Shown here piece after piece: positions 1 through 6,137 of a DNA stretch of 6,561 bases. Below the pieces are notes generated by a model, which was not told where the DNA came from, ran no database searches, and worked only from the letters and a program-made list of their open reading frames with translations. The translations under genes and the position numbers were made by a program. The stretch's first letter is position 1. Each line of letters begins with the position of its first letter. Origin of the DNA: Prevotellaceae bacterium (GTDB lineage Bacteria; Bacteroidota; Bacteroidia; Bacteroidales; UBA932); NCBI GenBank assembly GCA_031264645.1, contig JAISDR010000207.1, positions 1-6,561 on the forward strand, in the 5' to 3' direction.

Positions 1-594
1 GACGAAATAAGCATGATTAATTTCGGAATGGGCAGCCCGAATGCGGCAATAATTATGGATCTTTTATCGGCAATAAAGCCAAAAGCAGTCCTTTTTCTGG
101 GAAAATGCGGAACGCTGAAAGATAAAAACAGCCTTGGCGACTTGATTCTGCCTATTGCAGCGATAAGGGGCGACGGAACGTCGAGGGATTATTTTCCGCC
201 GGAAGTTCCGGCTTTGCCGGCCTTCAGCCTGCAAAGGGCTGTTTCCTCAGCTATTATCGATATGGGACTCGACTACTGGACAGGAACTGTTTATACGACC
301 AATCGCAGGGTCTGGGAACATGACGAGGCTTTCAAGGAATACCTGAAAGCTATACGCTGCATGGCAATAGACATGGAAACGGCAACAATCTTCACTGTAG
401 GGTTTGCCAATAACATAACTACAGGAGCTTTACTCTTAACTTCCGACATGCCAATGGTTTCTACAGGAATCAAAACTGCCGAAAGCGACAGGGAAGTTAC
501 GGAAAAATTCGTAGATACCCACGTCAAAATCGGCATGGAAGCTCTTACGCTCATTAAGTATGACGAACATTTTAATAAACATCTAAAATTCTAA
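1..594 (+). CDS. amn: AMP nucleosidase, 5'-truncated by the window edge
   Basis: Cytoplasmic enzyme that hydrolyses AMP to adenine and ribose 5-phosphate, in purine salvage and AMP-pool control. The reading frame is open from base 1, so the start lies upstream; 197 codons plus the stop are present. I estimate about 60 N-terminal residues are missing, since the Bacteroidota short form is about 255-260 residues and lacks the long N-terminal regulatory domain of E. coli Amn. Visible purine nucleoside phosphorylase-fold motifs are INFGMGSPNAA near the left edge (from nt 16), FLGKCG (about nt 91-108), the LPIAAIRGDGTS stretch (about nt 151-186), the nucleoside-binding IDMETAT (about nt 367-387) and TSDMP with its base-contacting Asp (nt 439-453). 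The stop is 5 bp before the kinase gene on the same strand, so the two are probably co-transcribed. Recognition rests on family motifs and is strong. The promoter is outside the window. Confidence 0.93.
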   Translation, partial: DEISMINFGMGSPNAAIIMDLLSAIKPKAVLFLGKCGTLKDKNSLGDLILPIAAIRGDGTSRDYFPPEVPALPAFSLQRAVSSAIIDMGLDYWTGTVYTTNRRVWEHDEAFKEYLKAIRCMAIDMETATIFTVGFANNITTGALLLTSDMPMVSTGIKTAESDREVTEKFVDTHVKIGMEALTLIKYDEHFNKHLKF

Positions 595-599
595 ATATT

Positions 600-1211
600 A
601 TGCATATAGCTATAGCCGGAAATATCGGTAGCGGGAAAACTACTCTGGCAACTCTGCTCGCCCGTCACTATGAATGGGAAATTATGTACGACGAGGAAGA
701 AGGAAATCCGTATCTCTCGGATTTTTATCAGGATATGAGACAGTGGTCTTTTAATTTGCAGATATACTTTCTTCACCGGCGATACAGGGATATTCTGGAT
801 ATCCGGAAGAAGAGCAATTCGGTTATACAGGATCGTACAATCTACGAGGATGCGTGCATTTTTGCGCCCAACCTGCTCGGTATGGGACTGATGTCGCCAA
901 GAGATTTTGAGACATACAAATCTCTGTATGACTTGATGATGACTCTGGTCTCTCCGCCTTCTTTGCTGATATACCTGAAAGCTTCCGTCCCTACTCTTGT
1001 AAAGCAGATTCAAAAAAGGGGACGCGAATACGAAAGCAGTATCCGTATTGATTATCTGCAAAGTCTGAACGACAAGTACGACCAGTGGATCGAAAGTTAC
1101 AGGGATAAATTTTTAGTTATCAATGTAGATACTATTAATTTCTCGGAAAACTCCGAAGACCTCAGTATTGTGATAGACAAAATCAATGCACAGACAAATG
1201 GACTGTTTTAG
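600..1211 (+). CDS. Deoxynucleoside kinase (dAK/dGK-like)
   Basis: Cytoplasmic kinase that phosphorylates deoxynucleosides (deoxyadenosine/deoxyguanosine type by family) to 5'-monophosphates for dNTP salvage. The protein has 203 residues, full length for the family. Visible motifs are the P-loop GNIGSGKT (7-14), NPYLSDFYQDMRQWSFNLQ (36-54), which contributes the substrate pocket, the DRT-IYED motif (78-84, the ERS/DRS equivalent), and the arginine-rich lid KRGREYE (139-145). The C terminus ends in NGLF. Aligned by eye on NPY, the position of the usual catalytic Glu before the NPY segment (E-x-V in dCK/dGK) is Asp31, inside an acidic run DEEE (31-34). The ATG at 600 is the only sensible start, because it opens directly into the first strand and P-loop. 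There is no Shine-Dalgarno sequence, as expected for the phylum. It follows amn by 5 bp and converges on the porin gene with an 11-bp gap. Exact base specificity cannot be read from sequence. Confidence 0.92.
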   Translation: MHIAIAGNIGSGKTTLATLLARHYEWEIMYDEEEGNPYLSDFYQDMRQWSFNLQIYFLHRRYRDILDIRKKSNSVIQDRTIYEDACIFAPNLLGMGLMSPRDFETYKSLYDLMMTLVSPPSLLIYLKASVPTLVKQIQKRGREYESSIRIDYLQSLNDKYDQWIESYRDKFLVINVDTINFSENSEDLSIVIDKINAQTNGLF

Positions 1212-1222
1212 TACCTGTTCTT

Positions 1223-2251
1223 TCAAAATAACGCGAAAAACTGTAATGCAAAATGGTTTGTGTCGGGACTGCCCGCACTTGTCCTGAAGGAATAATTAAA
1301 CTTGAAATGAAAATTTTTTAGTGGGAAATAGTTAATTCCGACGATATAGCTGGCTTGGCGGGTTTCCTTCACCGATACATCTCTCTGGAAATAATCGTAT
1401 TTTAGCAGGGCCTGGACTTTGGGATGGACGAAATATCCCGCGACAGCATAATAACCCTCGCTGAGCATATCTCCCGTAATGCCGTAAATGTATTCGCCTC
1501 TGACAAGCAGCCTGTTATTGTCATATCTTGCACCGGTTCCAGTACGTACGCGCCTGAAAGTTTCGCCCTTCGGTCCCGTCGTGCCATAATAATGCGACGC
1601 CGACAGGCTTATTTCCTTTACGGGATGGGCGATAACCGTACCTGAGAAATCTTTCCACCTGTTATTGTCCAAAACGTTAATTCCGTTTCCATTAAAAATC
1701 CCCACCGAATATTCAAACAGGCTGTAATCCCTTACGGGTAAAAATTTTCCATAGAAACAGACTCCAATATCCCGTCCGCTTGCCGAAATCCCCGACACAT
1801 CGCTGTATCCGCACAGTCCGCTTATAACCATCGAATTATCGACCATTTCGTAAGCATACGCGCTATACGGGTTTTCGAGTGAAAACGGAATTTTGAACTC
1901 TCCTGCCCGTATGCTGAAGGCGTCTGTCGCACGCCAGTTTGCATAAACGTCCAGTATTCTGGGATTGCCTGCAAATTCCACGTGAATACGATAATCGACT
2001 GACGGCGAAACTGTCCCCTTGAAATCAATACGCGCGCGCCGTATATCAAATCCGTTGGCGCCTTCGTCCGCGTCACTGTACTGCCAGCGCATGTTGACGA
2101 TTCCCGAGATTCTGCCGGACAAGCGTGCAAGAATATTTTCAGTGTTTTCGACACGTTTTTCAATCCCGTCCTGAGCTTTCAGTTCCCTCGTGAACGGTGA
2201 AAATATCATTATCAGGCAAATCCATCTCGCTTTTAAGTATATCCTGTTCAT
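1223..2251 (-). CDS. OprO/OprP-like outer-membrane porin
   Basis: Predicted outer-membrane beta-barrel porin of the phosphate-selective porin O/P family, 342 residues (about 315 mature). I chose the ATG at 2251. An in-frame TTG two codons upstream (2257) is possible but would add only two residues ahead of an already complete signal peptide. Residues 1-27 form a signal sequence with a hydrophobic core ICLIMIF (11-17) and likely cleavage after KAQ (25-27). A short charged helical stretch (29-44, EKRVENTENILARL) precedes the barrel, a frequent feature of this family. Barrel signatures are FDIRRARIDFKGTV (68-81), GEFKIPFSLEN (117-127) and regular alternating strands ending in NYSF (319-322). The protein ends in phenylalanine (FFALF), the classic outer-membrane assembly signal. 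Family membership is firm. Phosphate selectivity is not demonstrated: family names are often transferred, and the substrate could be another anion or small solute. It seems to be a single-gene unit with its own promoter. Confidence 0.85.
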   Translation of the reverse strand: MNRIYLKARWICLIMIFSPFTRELKAQDGIEKRVENTENILARLSGRISGIVNMRWQYSDADEGANGFDIRRARIDFKGTVSPSVDYRIHVEFAGNPRILDVYANWRATDAFSIRAGEFKIPFSLENPYSAYAYEMVDNSMVISGLCGYSDVSGISASGRDIGVCFYGKFLPVRDYSLFEYSVGIFNGNGINVLDNNRWKDFSGTVIAHPVKEISLSASHYYGTTGPKGETFRRVRTGTGARYDNNRLLVRGEYIYGITGDMLSEGYYAVAGYFVHPKVQALLKYDYFQRDVSVKETRQASYIVGINYFPLKNFHFKFNYSFRTSAGSPDTNHFALQFFALF

Positions 2252-2274
2252 ATTCAAATAATCTTATGTTATGT

Positions 2275-2294
2275 CTGTCCCTGTTTTCGGACAG
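2275..2294 (-). promoter_or_regulatory. Small hairpin in porin leader
   Basis: CTGTCC (2275-2280) and GGACAG (2289-2294) form a perfect 6-bp stem with an 8-nt loop, 24 bases upstream of the porin ATG. If the predicted promoter is right, it lies inside the 5' untranslated leader. No run of T follows on the minus strand, so it is not an obvious terminator. A stem this short can arise by chance; a role in mRNA stability or translation is only a possibility. Confidence 0.2.
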
Positions 2295-2334
2295 CGTTTA
2301 ATTTACGGTGTATCAATATCGCCGTATTCGTTTG

Positions 2335-2364
2335 CAAAATTACACTTTTTTCCCAAACCGGAAA
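2335..2364 (-). promoter_or_regulatory. Predicted Bacteroidota-type promoter of the porin gene
   Basis: On the minus strand, 2342 to 2335 reads TAATTTTG, a full match to the Bacteroidota -7 box TAnnTTTG. A weak -33 candidate, TTTC (2364-2361), sits 18 bp upstream; the consensus is TTTG with a spacer of about 19-21. Transcription would start near 2330, giving a leader of about 80 nt before the ATG at 2251. The -7 match and the correct position support it; the -33 is poor. Confidence 0.5.
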
Positions 2365-2379
2365 AAGCGTGCGTCAGCC

Positions 2380-2412
2380 AACTCTTAGTTCTTAACTTTT
2401 AGTTCTTAACTC
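2380..2412 (-). repeat. 14-bp tandem repeat, 2.4 copies, downstream of cysK
   Basis: Read on the minus strand, the units are GAGTTAAGAACTAA (2412-2399), AAGTTAAGAACTAA (2398-2385) and a partial GAGTT (2384-2380). The core AGTTAAGAACT is itself an interrupted inverted repeat (AGTT/AACT). It lies just beyond the cysK terminator. A 19-bp part (2380-2398) recurs exactly, as its reverse complement, at 6119-6137 after phoH. Relative to the upstream gene, both copies have the same orientation. It is probably a small dispersed intergenic repeat. Confidence 0.8.
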
Positions 2413-2413
2413 T

Positions 2414-2445
2414 AAAAGCGCCCCGGCGGAGAACCGTCGGGGCGC
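2414..2445 (-). terminator. cysK: Rho-independent terminator of cysK
   Basis: Arms 2418-2429 (GCGCCCCGGCGG) and 2434-2445 (CCGTCGGGGCGC) form a 12-bp stem around the 4-base loop 2430-2433. There is one imperfect pair, A-C on the minus-strand RNA and a G-U wobble on the other strand. On the minus strand the stem is followed directly by TTTT (2417-2414), with no T run on the other side, so it terminates minus-strand transcription. It starts 33 nt after the cysK stop codon, and nothing else lies between. Confidence 0.85.
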
Positions 2446-2458
2446 ATACAAAACCAAT

Positions 2459-2484
2459 AATTACACTATAAAATTACACTATAA
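2459..2484 (-). repeat. Perfect 13-bp tandem duplication over the cysK stop codon
   Basis: AATTACACTATAA occurs twice back to back (2459-2471 and 2472-2484) without a mismatch. On the minus strand the first-read copy contains the last cysK codon (TTA, Leu) and the TAG stop (2481-2479). The second copy lies in the 3' untranslated region. It looks like a replication-slippage duplication and does not alter the protein. Confidence 0.85.
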
Positions 2485-3426
2485 CGGATATTCTTCGAAT
2501 GCGTAAAGTATAGTTGACAGGTATCGTTCGCCTGTGTCGGGCAGTACTGCGACGATAGTTTTTCCCCTGTTTTCGGGCAGTAAAGCCAGGCTTGTTGCAG
2601 CATAAGCCGCTGCGCCCGATGATATTCCGACCAGCAATCCTTCGGTTTTAGCCAGTTCGCGGCTTGTACGGATAGCGTCGTCGTCGGACACCGTGATAAT
2701 CCGGTCGACAACTTCGCTTTTGTAATTGCGCGGAACGAATCCGGCGCCGATACCCTGTATCTTGTGCTTGCCGGGCTTGCCGGTGGAAAGCACGGGGGAA
2801 TCAGCCGGTTCGACCGCGATGATTTCCACTTTGGGATTCAGTTCCTTCAGTCGCTGACCGGCGCCGCTGACAGTTCCGCCAGTCCCCACTCCGGAGATGA
2901 GGATATCGACCTTCCCGTCGGTATCCCGCCAGATTTCCTCGCCTGTCGTTTTGTAGTGGACGGCAGGATTCGAGGGATTGTCAAACTGCTGCAGGATAAC
3001 AGCTCCCGGAGTTTCGTCGCGCAAAGCTCCGGCTTTTGCTATCGCGCCCTTCATTCCCTCGCTTCCGGGGGTTAGCACCAGGGTTGCGCCCAGGGCTTTC
3101 AGCAGGTTGCGACGTTCGAGGCTCATGGTTTCGGGCATCGTGAGGATAAGCCTGTATCCTTTGGCTGCCGACACGAAAGCCAGTCCGATGCCAGTGTTTC
3201 CGCTGGTCGGCTCGATGATTGTTACACCGGGTTTTAAAATCCCGTTCGCCTCCGCATCTTCCACCATAGCCAGAGCTATGCGGTCCTTGACGCTGCCCGC
3301 AGGATTGAAGTACTCAAGCTTTGCAAGCAAACGGGCGTCAATCGACTTGGACTTTCCATAAGAAGAAAGTTCGAGGAGCGGAGTGTTTCCGATTAAATCG
3401 GTCAAATGTTGAAAAATTTTTGCCAT
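2479..3426 (-). CDS. cysK: Cysteine synthase A (O-acetylserine sulfhydrylase)
   Basis: Cytoplasmic PLP enzyme that makes cysteine from O-acetylserine and sulfide, the last step of sulfur assimilation. The protein has 315 residues, full length for the family. Landmarks are IGNTPL (12-17); PAGSVKDR (42-49) with the PLP-lysine K47; TSGNTG (74-79), the substrate-carboxylate loop; the phosphate-binding GTGGT (181-185); GIGAGFVP (225-232); ISSGAA (268-273), whose Ser is expected near the pyridine nitrogen; and [10 protein letters not shown] (296-305). The ATG at 3426 gives the canonical N terminus ([14 protein letters not shown]). The gene is monocistronic: its own promoter lies in the shared divergent region and a strong hairpin terminator follows. 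Base composition is richer in G+C (sampled lines 53-60%) than amn and the kinase (30-43%). The C terminus (YAFEEYPL) is normal despite the tandem duplication overlapping the stop codon. CysK rather than CysM is favoured by the motifs and length. Confidence 0.96.
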   Translation of the reverse strand: MAKIFQHLTDLIGNTPLLELSSYGKSKSIDARLLAKLEYFNPAGSVKDRIALAMVEDAEANGILKPGVTIIEPTSGNTGIGLAFVSAAKGYRLILTMPETMSLERRNLLKALGATLVLTPGSEGMKGAIAKAGALRDETPGAVILQQFDNPSNPAVHYKTTGEEIWRDTDGKVDILISGVGTGGTVSGAGQRLKELNPKVEIIAVEPADSPVLSTGKPGKHKIQGIGAGFVPRNYKSEVVDRIITVSDDDAIRTSRELAKTEGLLVGISSGAAAYAATSLALLPENRGKTIVAVLPDTGERYLSTILYAFEEYPL

Positions 3427-3459
3427 AATTATACTGTTTTAATTGAACATTTAATTGTG

Positions 3460-3490
3460 CAAAAGTACTATACAATTTTATATTGTGAAA
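3460..3490 (-). promoter_or_regulatory. cysK: Predicted cysK promoter
   Basis: On the minus strand, 3467 to 3460 reads TACTTTTG, a full match to TAnnTTTG. A -33 candidate TTTC (3490-3487) lies 19 bp upstream (consensus TTTG). Transcription would begin about 28-30 nt before the cysK ATG. The -33 end lies 1 bp from the -33 of the opposite promoter at 3482-3512. Confidence 0.6.
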
Positions 3491-3493
3491 TAG
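3468..3493. promoter_or_regulatory. Inverted repeat in the divergent promoter region, possible operator
   Basis: ACAAT (3472-3476) and ATTGT (3482-3486) form an inverted repeat with 5 bp between arms. Outer arms CTAT (3468-3471) and ATAG (3490-3493) extend it with a 3-base asymmetry. It covers the -33 region of both promoters, so a protein bound here could affect both directions. The sequence is AT-rich, so chance symmetry is a real alternative. The binding protein is unknown; the adjacent response regulator is one candidate. Confidence 0.3.
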
Positions 3494-3512
3494 CATATTT
3501 GTGGTATTTTTG
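3482..3512 (+). promoter_or_regulatory. Predicted promoter of the regulator-murB-phoH operon
   Basis: TATTTTTG (3505-3512) matches the Bacteroidota -7 consensus TAnnTTTG. ATTG (3482-3485) is a near match to the -33 TTTG, with a 19-bp spacer. Transcription would start about 15 nt before the ATG at 3533, a short leader. It is the only good promoter seen ahead of the three-gene operon. Confidence 0.6.
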
Positions 3513-3532
3513 CGGTCGAAAATATTTTAACA

Positions 3533-4171
3533 ATGCGAGAATTTATTATAGCAGACAATCAGGATATTACCTGTGAAGGGACTGTTTCCCTGCTTGGGCG
3601 GCTGCTCATTGCCGACACGATTATTAAGGTTTCGAACCGGAAAGAGCTGATGGAAGAGCTGGCAAACTGTCCGAATGCGGCAGTTATTCTGGACTATACT
3701 CTGTTCGATTTCTCGGATTCACAGATGATGAACGCAAGGCAGAGGTATCGCGATTCCATCTGGCTGCTGTTTTCCGACGAGCTGTCGAAACACTTTCTCC
3801 GTCAGGCGCTCATGTCCGGAAATCTGTTCGGCGTGGTAATGAAAAACGATTCGATGGACGATATAATCACCGCCCTGAAATATACGGCAAACGGCGAGGC
3901 TTACCTCTGCGAGCTTGCGGCGAACGTGCTTCGCGAGGAAGTGCCGGAACAGATATCCGACAGGCTGACGTCAAGCGAACGGCTTGTTCTGCACGAAATT
4001 GCCCTGGGTAAAACAACCAAGGAAATTGCATACGAACAGACCCTCAGTTTCCATACCATCAATACGCACCGGAAAAATATTTTCAGAAAACTTGAAGTAA
4101 ACAACGTGCACGAAGCAATAAAGTATGCCCTGCGCGCCGGAATAATCGATACCTCGGAATATTATATATGA
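3533..4171 (+). CDS. NarL/LuxR-family response regulator (orphan in this window)
   Basis: Two-domain DNA-binding response regulator of 212 residues. The N-terminal receiver (about 1-125) has the phospho-acceptor D54 in VILDYTLFDF, the switch Ser in LLFSDE (S81) and the conserved Lys in VVMKND (K104). The C-terminal LuxR/GerE helix-turn-helix (about 144-206) shows LTSSERLVLHEIALGKTTKE and the recognition-helix region SFHTINTHRKNIFRKL (172-187). The usual acidic pair near the N terminus reads ADNQD (7-11), that is D8-N9, so one metal-binding carboxylate is replaced by Asn. Weaker or atypical phosphorylation is possible. No histidine kinase gene is present nearby. The ATG at 3533 is well placed after the promoter. 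The stop overlaps the murB start by 4 bp (ATGA), implying translational coupling. Targets are unknown; its own operon and the divergent cysK promoter are natural candidates. The family call is secure; the physiological role is not. Confidence 0.9.
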   Translation: MREFIIADNQDITCEGTVSLLGRLLIADTIIKVSNRKELMEELANCPNAAVILDYTLFDFSDSQMMNARQRYRDSIWLLFSDELSKHFLRQALMSGNLFGVVMKNDSMDDIITALKYTANGEAYLCELAANVLREEVPEQISDRLTSSERLVLHEIALGKTTKEIAYEQTLSFHTINTHRKNIFRKLEVNNVHEAIKYALRAGIIDTSEYYI

Positions 4172-5187
4172 TACAGAATAAATCGCTCAAATCGCTTAAT
4201 ACCTTTGGATTCGAAACAGTGGCGCGCTATTTTTCAGCGCCCGATTCGACCGATAAAATCGAAAAACTGCTGGAAGAGGTTCAAAAGAACGATATCCCCG
4301 TATTTATACTTGGAGGAGGCAGCAATGTCGTCTTTTCCAAAGATTTTGACGGGCTTGTAATGTGTCCGCAAATCAAGGGAATGGAGACTGTCGACGAAAA
4401 CGGCGAACATGTTTTGCTAAAGGTCGGAGCGGGCGTCGCGTGGGACGATCTTGTGCGTTATGCAGTGGAAAACAGGCTGGGAGGACTTGAGAATCTTTCG
4501 GCAATACCGGGCAATGTCGGAGCGTCGCCCGTGCAGAACATCGGGGCATACGGGGCGGAGGTGAAAGACTCGATCGTTTCCGTAAACGGGATATTCGTAG
4601 AAGACGGCTCGCGCTTTTCTCTCGAAAACGGCGAATGCAGGTTTGCATACAGAAACAGTATTTTCAAGAATGAACTGAAGGGGAAAACAGTCGTTACCCA
4701 CGTTGTTTACAGGCTTTCCAAAAATCCCGTGTTCAAACTTGATTATGGAAATCTGAAAAGCGAACTTCAAAAATACAGCGAGGTTAATCTGCATAACATA
4801 CGCAAGTCGCTTGTCAGTATTCGCGCCGACAAACTGCCCGATCCCGGGGTGCTTGGCAACGCCGGCTCGTTCTTCAAAAACCCTGTGGTCGAACAGCGGG
4901 AAGCGAAAAGGCTGCTGGAACTGTTCCCGTCCATGCCGGTCTATCCTGCCGATTATTCGGACATTTCCACCGGCAAAGTCAAGCTGTCCGCCGGCTGGCT
5001 GATAGAAAGCTGTTCGCTGAAGGGATACCGCGAAAACAGCATAGGCGTGCATCATAAACAGGCTTTAGTGCTTGTAAACTACGGGGGAGGAACGGCTGCC
5101 GAACTGATTCGCTTTTCGCAGATGGTACAGAATAAGGTTCATGAAAAATTCGGCGTCAAAATAGAAACGGAAGTCAATATAATATAA
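4168..5187 (+). CDS. murB: UDP-N-acetylenolpyruvoylglucosamine reductase MurB (type I)
   Basis: Cytoplasmic FAD enzyme that uses NADPH to reduce UDP-GlcNAc-enolpyruvate to UDP-MurNAc, the second committed step of peptidoglycan precursor synthesis. The protein has 339 residues, close to the about 342 of the E. coli-like type I form. FAD-binding motifs are ILGGGSNVVF (47-56) and SAIPGNVGASPVQNIGAYG (111-129). Active-site motifs are YRNS (161-164), with R162 corresponding to the substrate-activating Arg; NAGSFFKNP (231-239), with S234 as the expected proton donor; and the C-terminal ETEV (333-336), supplying the catalytic Glu (E335 most likely). The start ATG overlaps the regulator's stop as ATGA, and phoH begins 3 bp after the murB stop. 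There is no separate promoter, so expression should follow the regulator's promoter. A long antisense frame runs across the gene, but the motifs leave no doubt about the strand. Confidence 0.96.
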   Translation: MIQNKSLKSLNTFGFETVARYFSAPDSTDKIEKLLEEVQKNDIPVFILGGGSNVVFSKDFDGLVMCPQIKGMETVDENGEHVLLKVGAGVAWDDLVRYAVENRLGGLENLSAIPGNVGASPVQNIGAYGAEVKDSIVSVNGIFVEDGSRFSLENGECRFAYRNSIFKNELKGKTVVTHVVYRLSKNPVFKLDYGNLKSELQKYSEVNLHNIRKSLVSIRADKLPDPGVLGNAGSFFKNPVVEQREAKRLLELFPSMPVYPADYSDISTGKVKLSAGWLIESCSLKGYRENSIGVHHKQALVLVNYGGGTAAELIRFSQMVQNKVHEKFGVKIETEVNII

Positions 5188-5190
5188 GGT

Positions 5191-6120
5191 ATGACAGAGA
5201 AAATAATTGAAATAAATGGCGTCGAGCCTGTGGATATTTACGGAGCAAACAATGTTTTCTTCAATTCGATAGCGGCAAAATATCCCGAACTGAAAATAGT
5301 GGCGAGAGGAAATATCATTAAACTCTCGGGAATCGAAAGCGATATCAATGATTTCGAAAGCAAGTTCGTCGCGCTTGTCGAGTATCTCGAAAATTACGGC
5401 GCGGTAAATCATTCAGTCATAGACCGCATATATTCCAGCGAAAAGCCGGCGCCCGGAAAGGACGACAATGTAATCCTGTTCGGAAACAGCGGACGGGTAA
5501 TAAGGGCAAGGACTTATAACCAGCAGCGTCTGGTGGAACTGTACGAAAAAAACGACCTCCTGTTTGCCACGGGTCCTGCCGGCTCGGGAAAAACTTACAC
5601 GGCTATCGCCCTCGCCGTACGCGCATTAAAGAACAAAGAGGTTAAAAGAATTATCCTTACGCGACCTGCTGTCGAAGCCGGCGAACGGCTCGGATTCCTC
5701 CCTGGAGACATGAAGGAAAAGTTAGACCCATATCTCCAGCCCCTGTACGATGCTCTGAATGACATGATTCCTCCACGAAAACTCCAGTCGTACGTGGAAG
5801 AGGGAATCGTGCAGATCGCCCCCCTGGCTTACATGAGGGGCAGAACGCTTGACAATGCTTTTGTCATACTCGACGAAGCCCAGAATACAACTCTCAATCA
5901 GATAAAAATGTTCCTTACCCGAATGGGAAACAATGCAAAATTCATTGTCACGGGAGATATTACGCAAATAGACCTGCCCCGGAAATCCGATTCCGGTCTC
6001 TCCCAAGCCATGTCCCTGCTGAAAAATATCAAAGACATAGCCTCCATCGAGTTCGACGTATCGGATATAGTCAGACACAGACTGGTCAAGCAAATCGTGG
6101 AAGCGCTCGACTTCTCTTAA
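5191..6120 (+). CDS. PhoH-family P-loop ATPase (PhoL/YbeZ-like)
   Basis: Cytoplasmic ATPase of the PhoH/YbeZ family, related to helicase cores and linked in other bacteria to RNA and ribosome metabolism; the precise activity is not settled. The protein has 309 residues. A family-specific N-terminal region (1-105) precedes the PhoH domain. Visible motifs are Walker A GPAGSGKT (128-135), LTRPAVEAGERLGFLPG (156-172), YMRGRTLDNAFVILDEAQN (214-232) containing Walker B (ILDEAQ), TGDITQIDLP (254-263) and the terminal arginine motif DIVRHRLV (292-299). The ATG at 5191 lies 3 bp after murB, making it the third gene of the operon. The motif set suits the chromosomal PhoH-like type, without a PIN domain fusion. 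A short dispersed repeat begins inside its stop codon, and no convincing terminator follows. A ybeY gene, the usual partner in many bacteria, is not seen here. Confidence 0.93.
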   Translation: MTEKIIEINGVEPVDIYGANNVFFNSIAAKYPELKIVARGNIIKLSGIESDINDFESKFVALVEYLENYGAVNHSVIDRIYSSEKPAPGKDDNVILFGNSGRVIRARTYNQQRLVELYEKNDLLFATGPAGSGKTYTAIALAVRALKNKEVKRIILTRPAVEAGERLGFLPGDMKEKLDPYLQPLYDALNDMIPPRKLQSYVEEGIVQIAPLAYMRGRTLDNAFVILDEAQNTTLNQIKMFLTRMGNNAKFIVTGDITQIDLPRKSDSGLSQAMSLLKNIKDIASIEFDVSDIVRHRLVKQIVEALDFS

Positions 6121-6137
6121 GTTAAGAACTAAGAGTT
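6119..6137 (+). repeat. Dispersed 14-bp-unit repeat after phoH
   Basis: The unit AAGTTAAGAACTAA (6119-6132) plus partial GAGTT (6133-6137) is an exact 19-bp match, in reverse complement, to 2380-2398. The first two bases belong to the phoH TAA stop codon. Read in the direction of the upstream gene, it has the same orientation as the copy after cysK. It was probably placed by a dispersed-repeat process rather than local duplication. Confidence 0.75.

Noticed and set aside
591..1061. A 156-codon minus-strand frame across the kinase gene
   Set aside because: The plus-strand kinase is full length with P-loop, DRT and lid motifs. The antisense product is low-complexity and matches nothing.
2252..2257. 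TTG at 2257 as the porin start
   Set aside because: An ATG two codons later (2251) already gives a complete signal peptide, and ATG is by far the more common start.
4417..5055. A 212-codon open frame on the minus strand across murB
   Set aside because: The plus strand carries every MurB signature motif in a full-length frame. The antisense translation has no recognisable domain and no promoter, so it is a shadow of murB.
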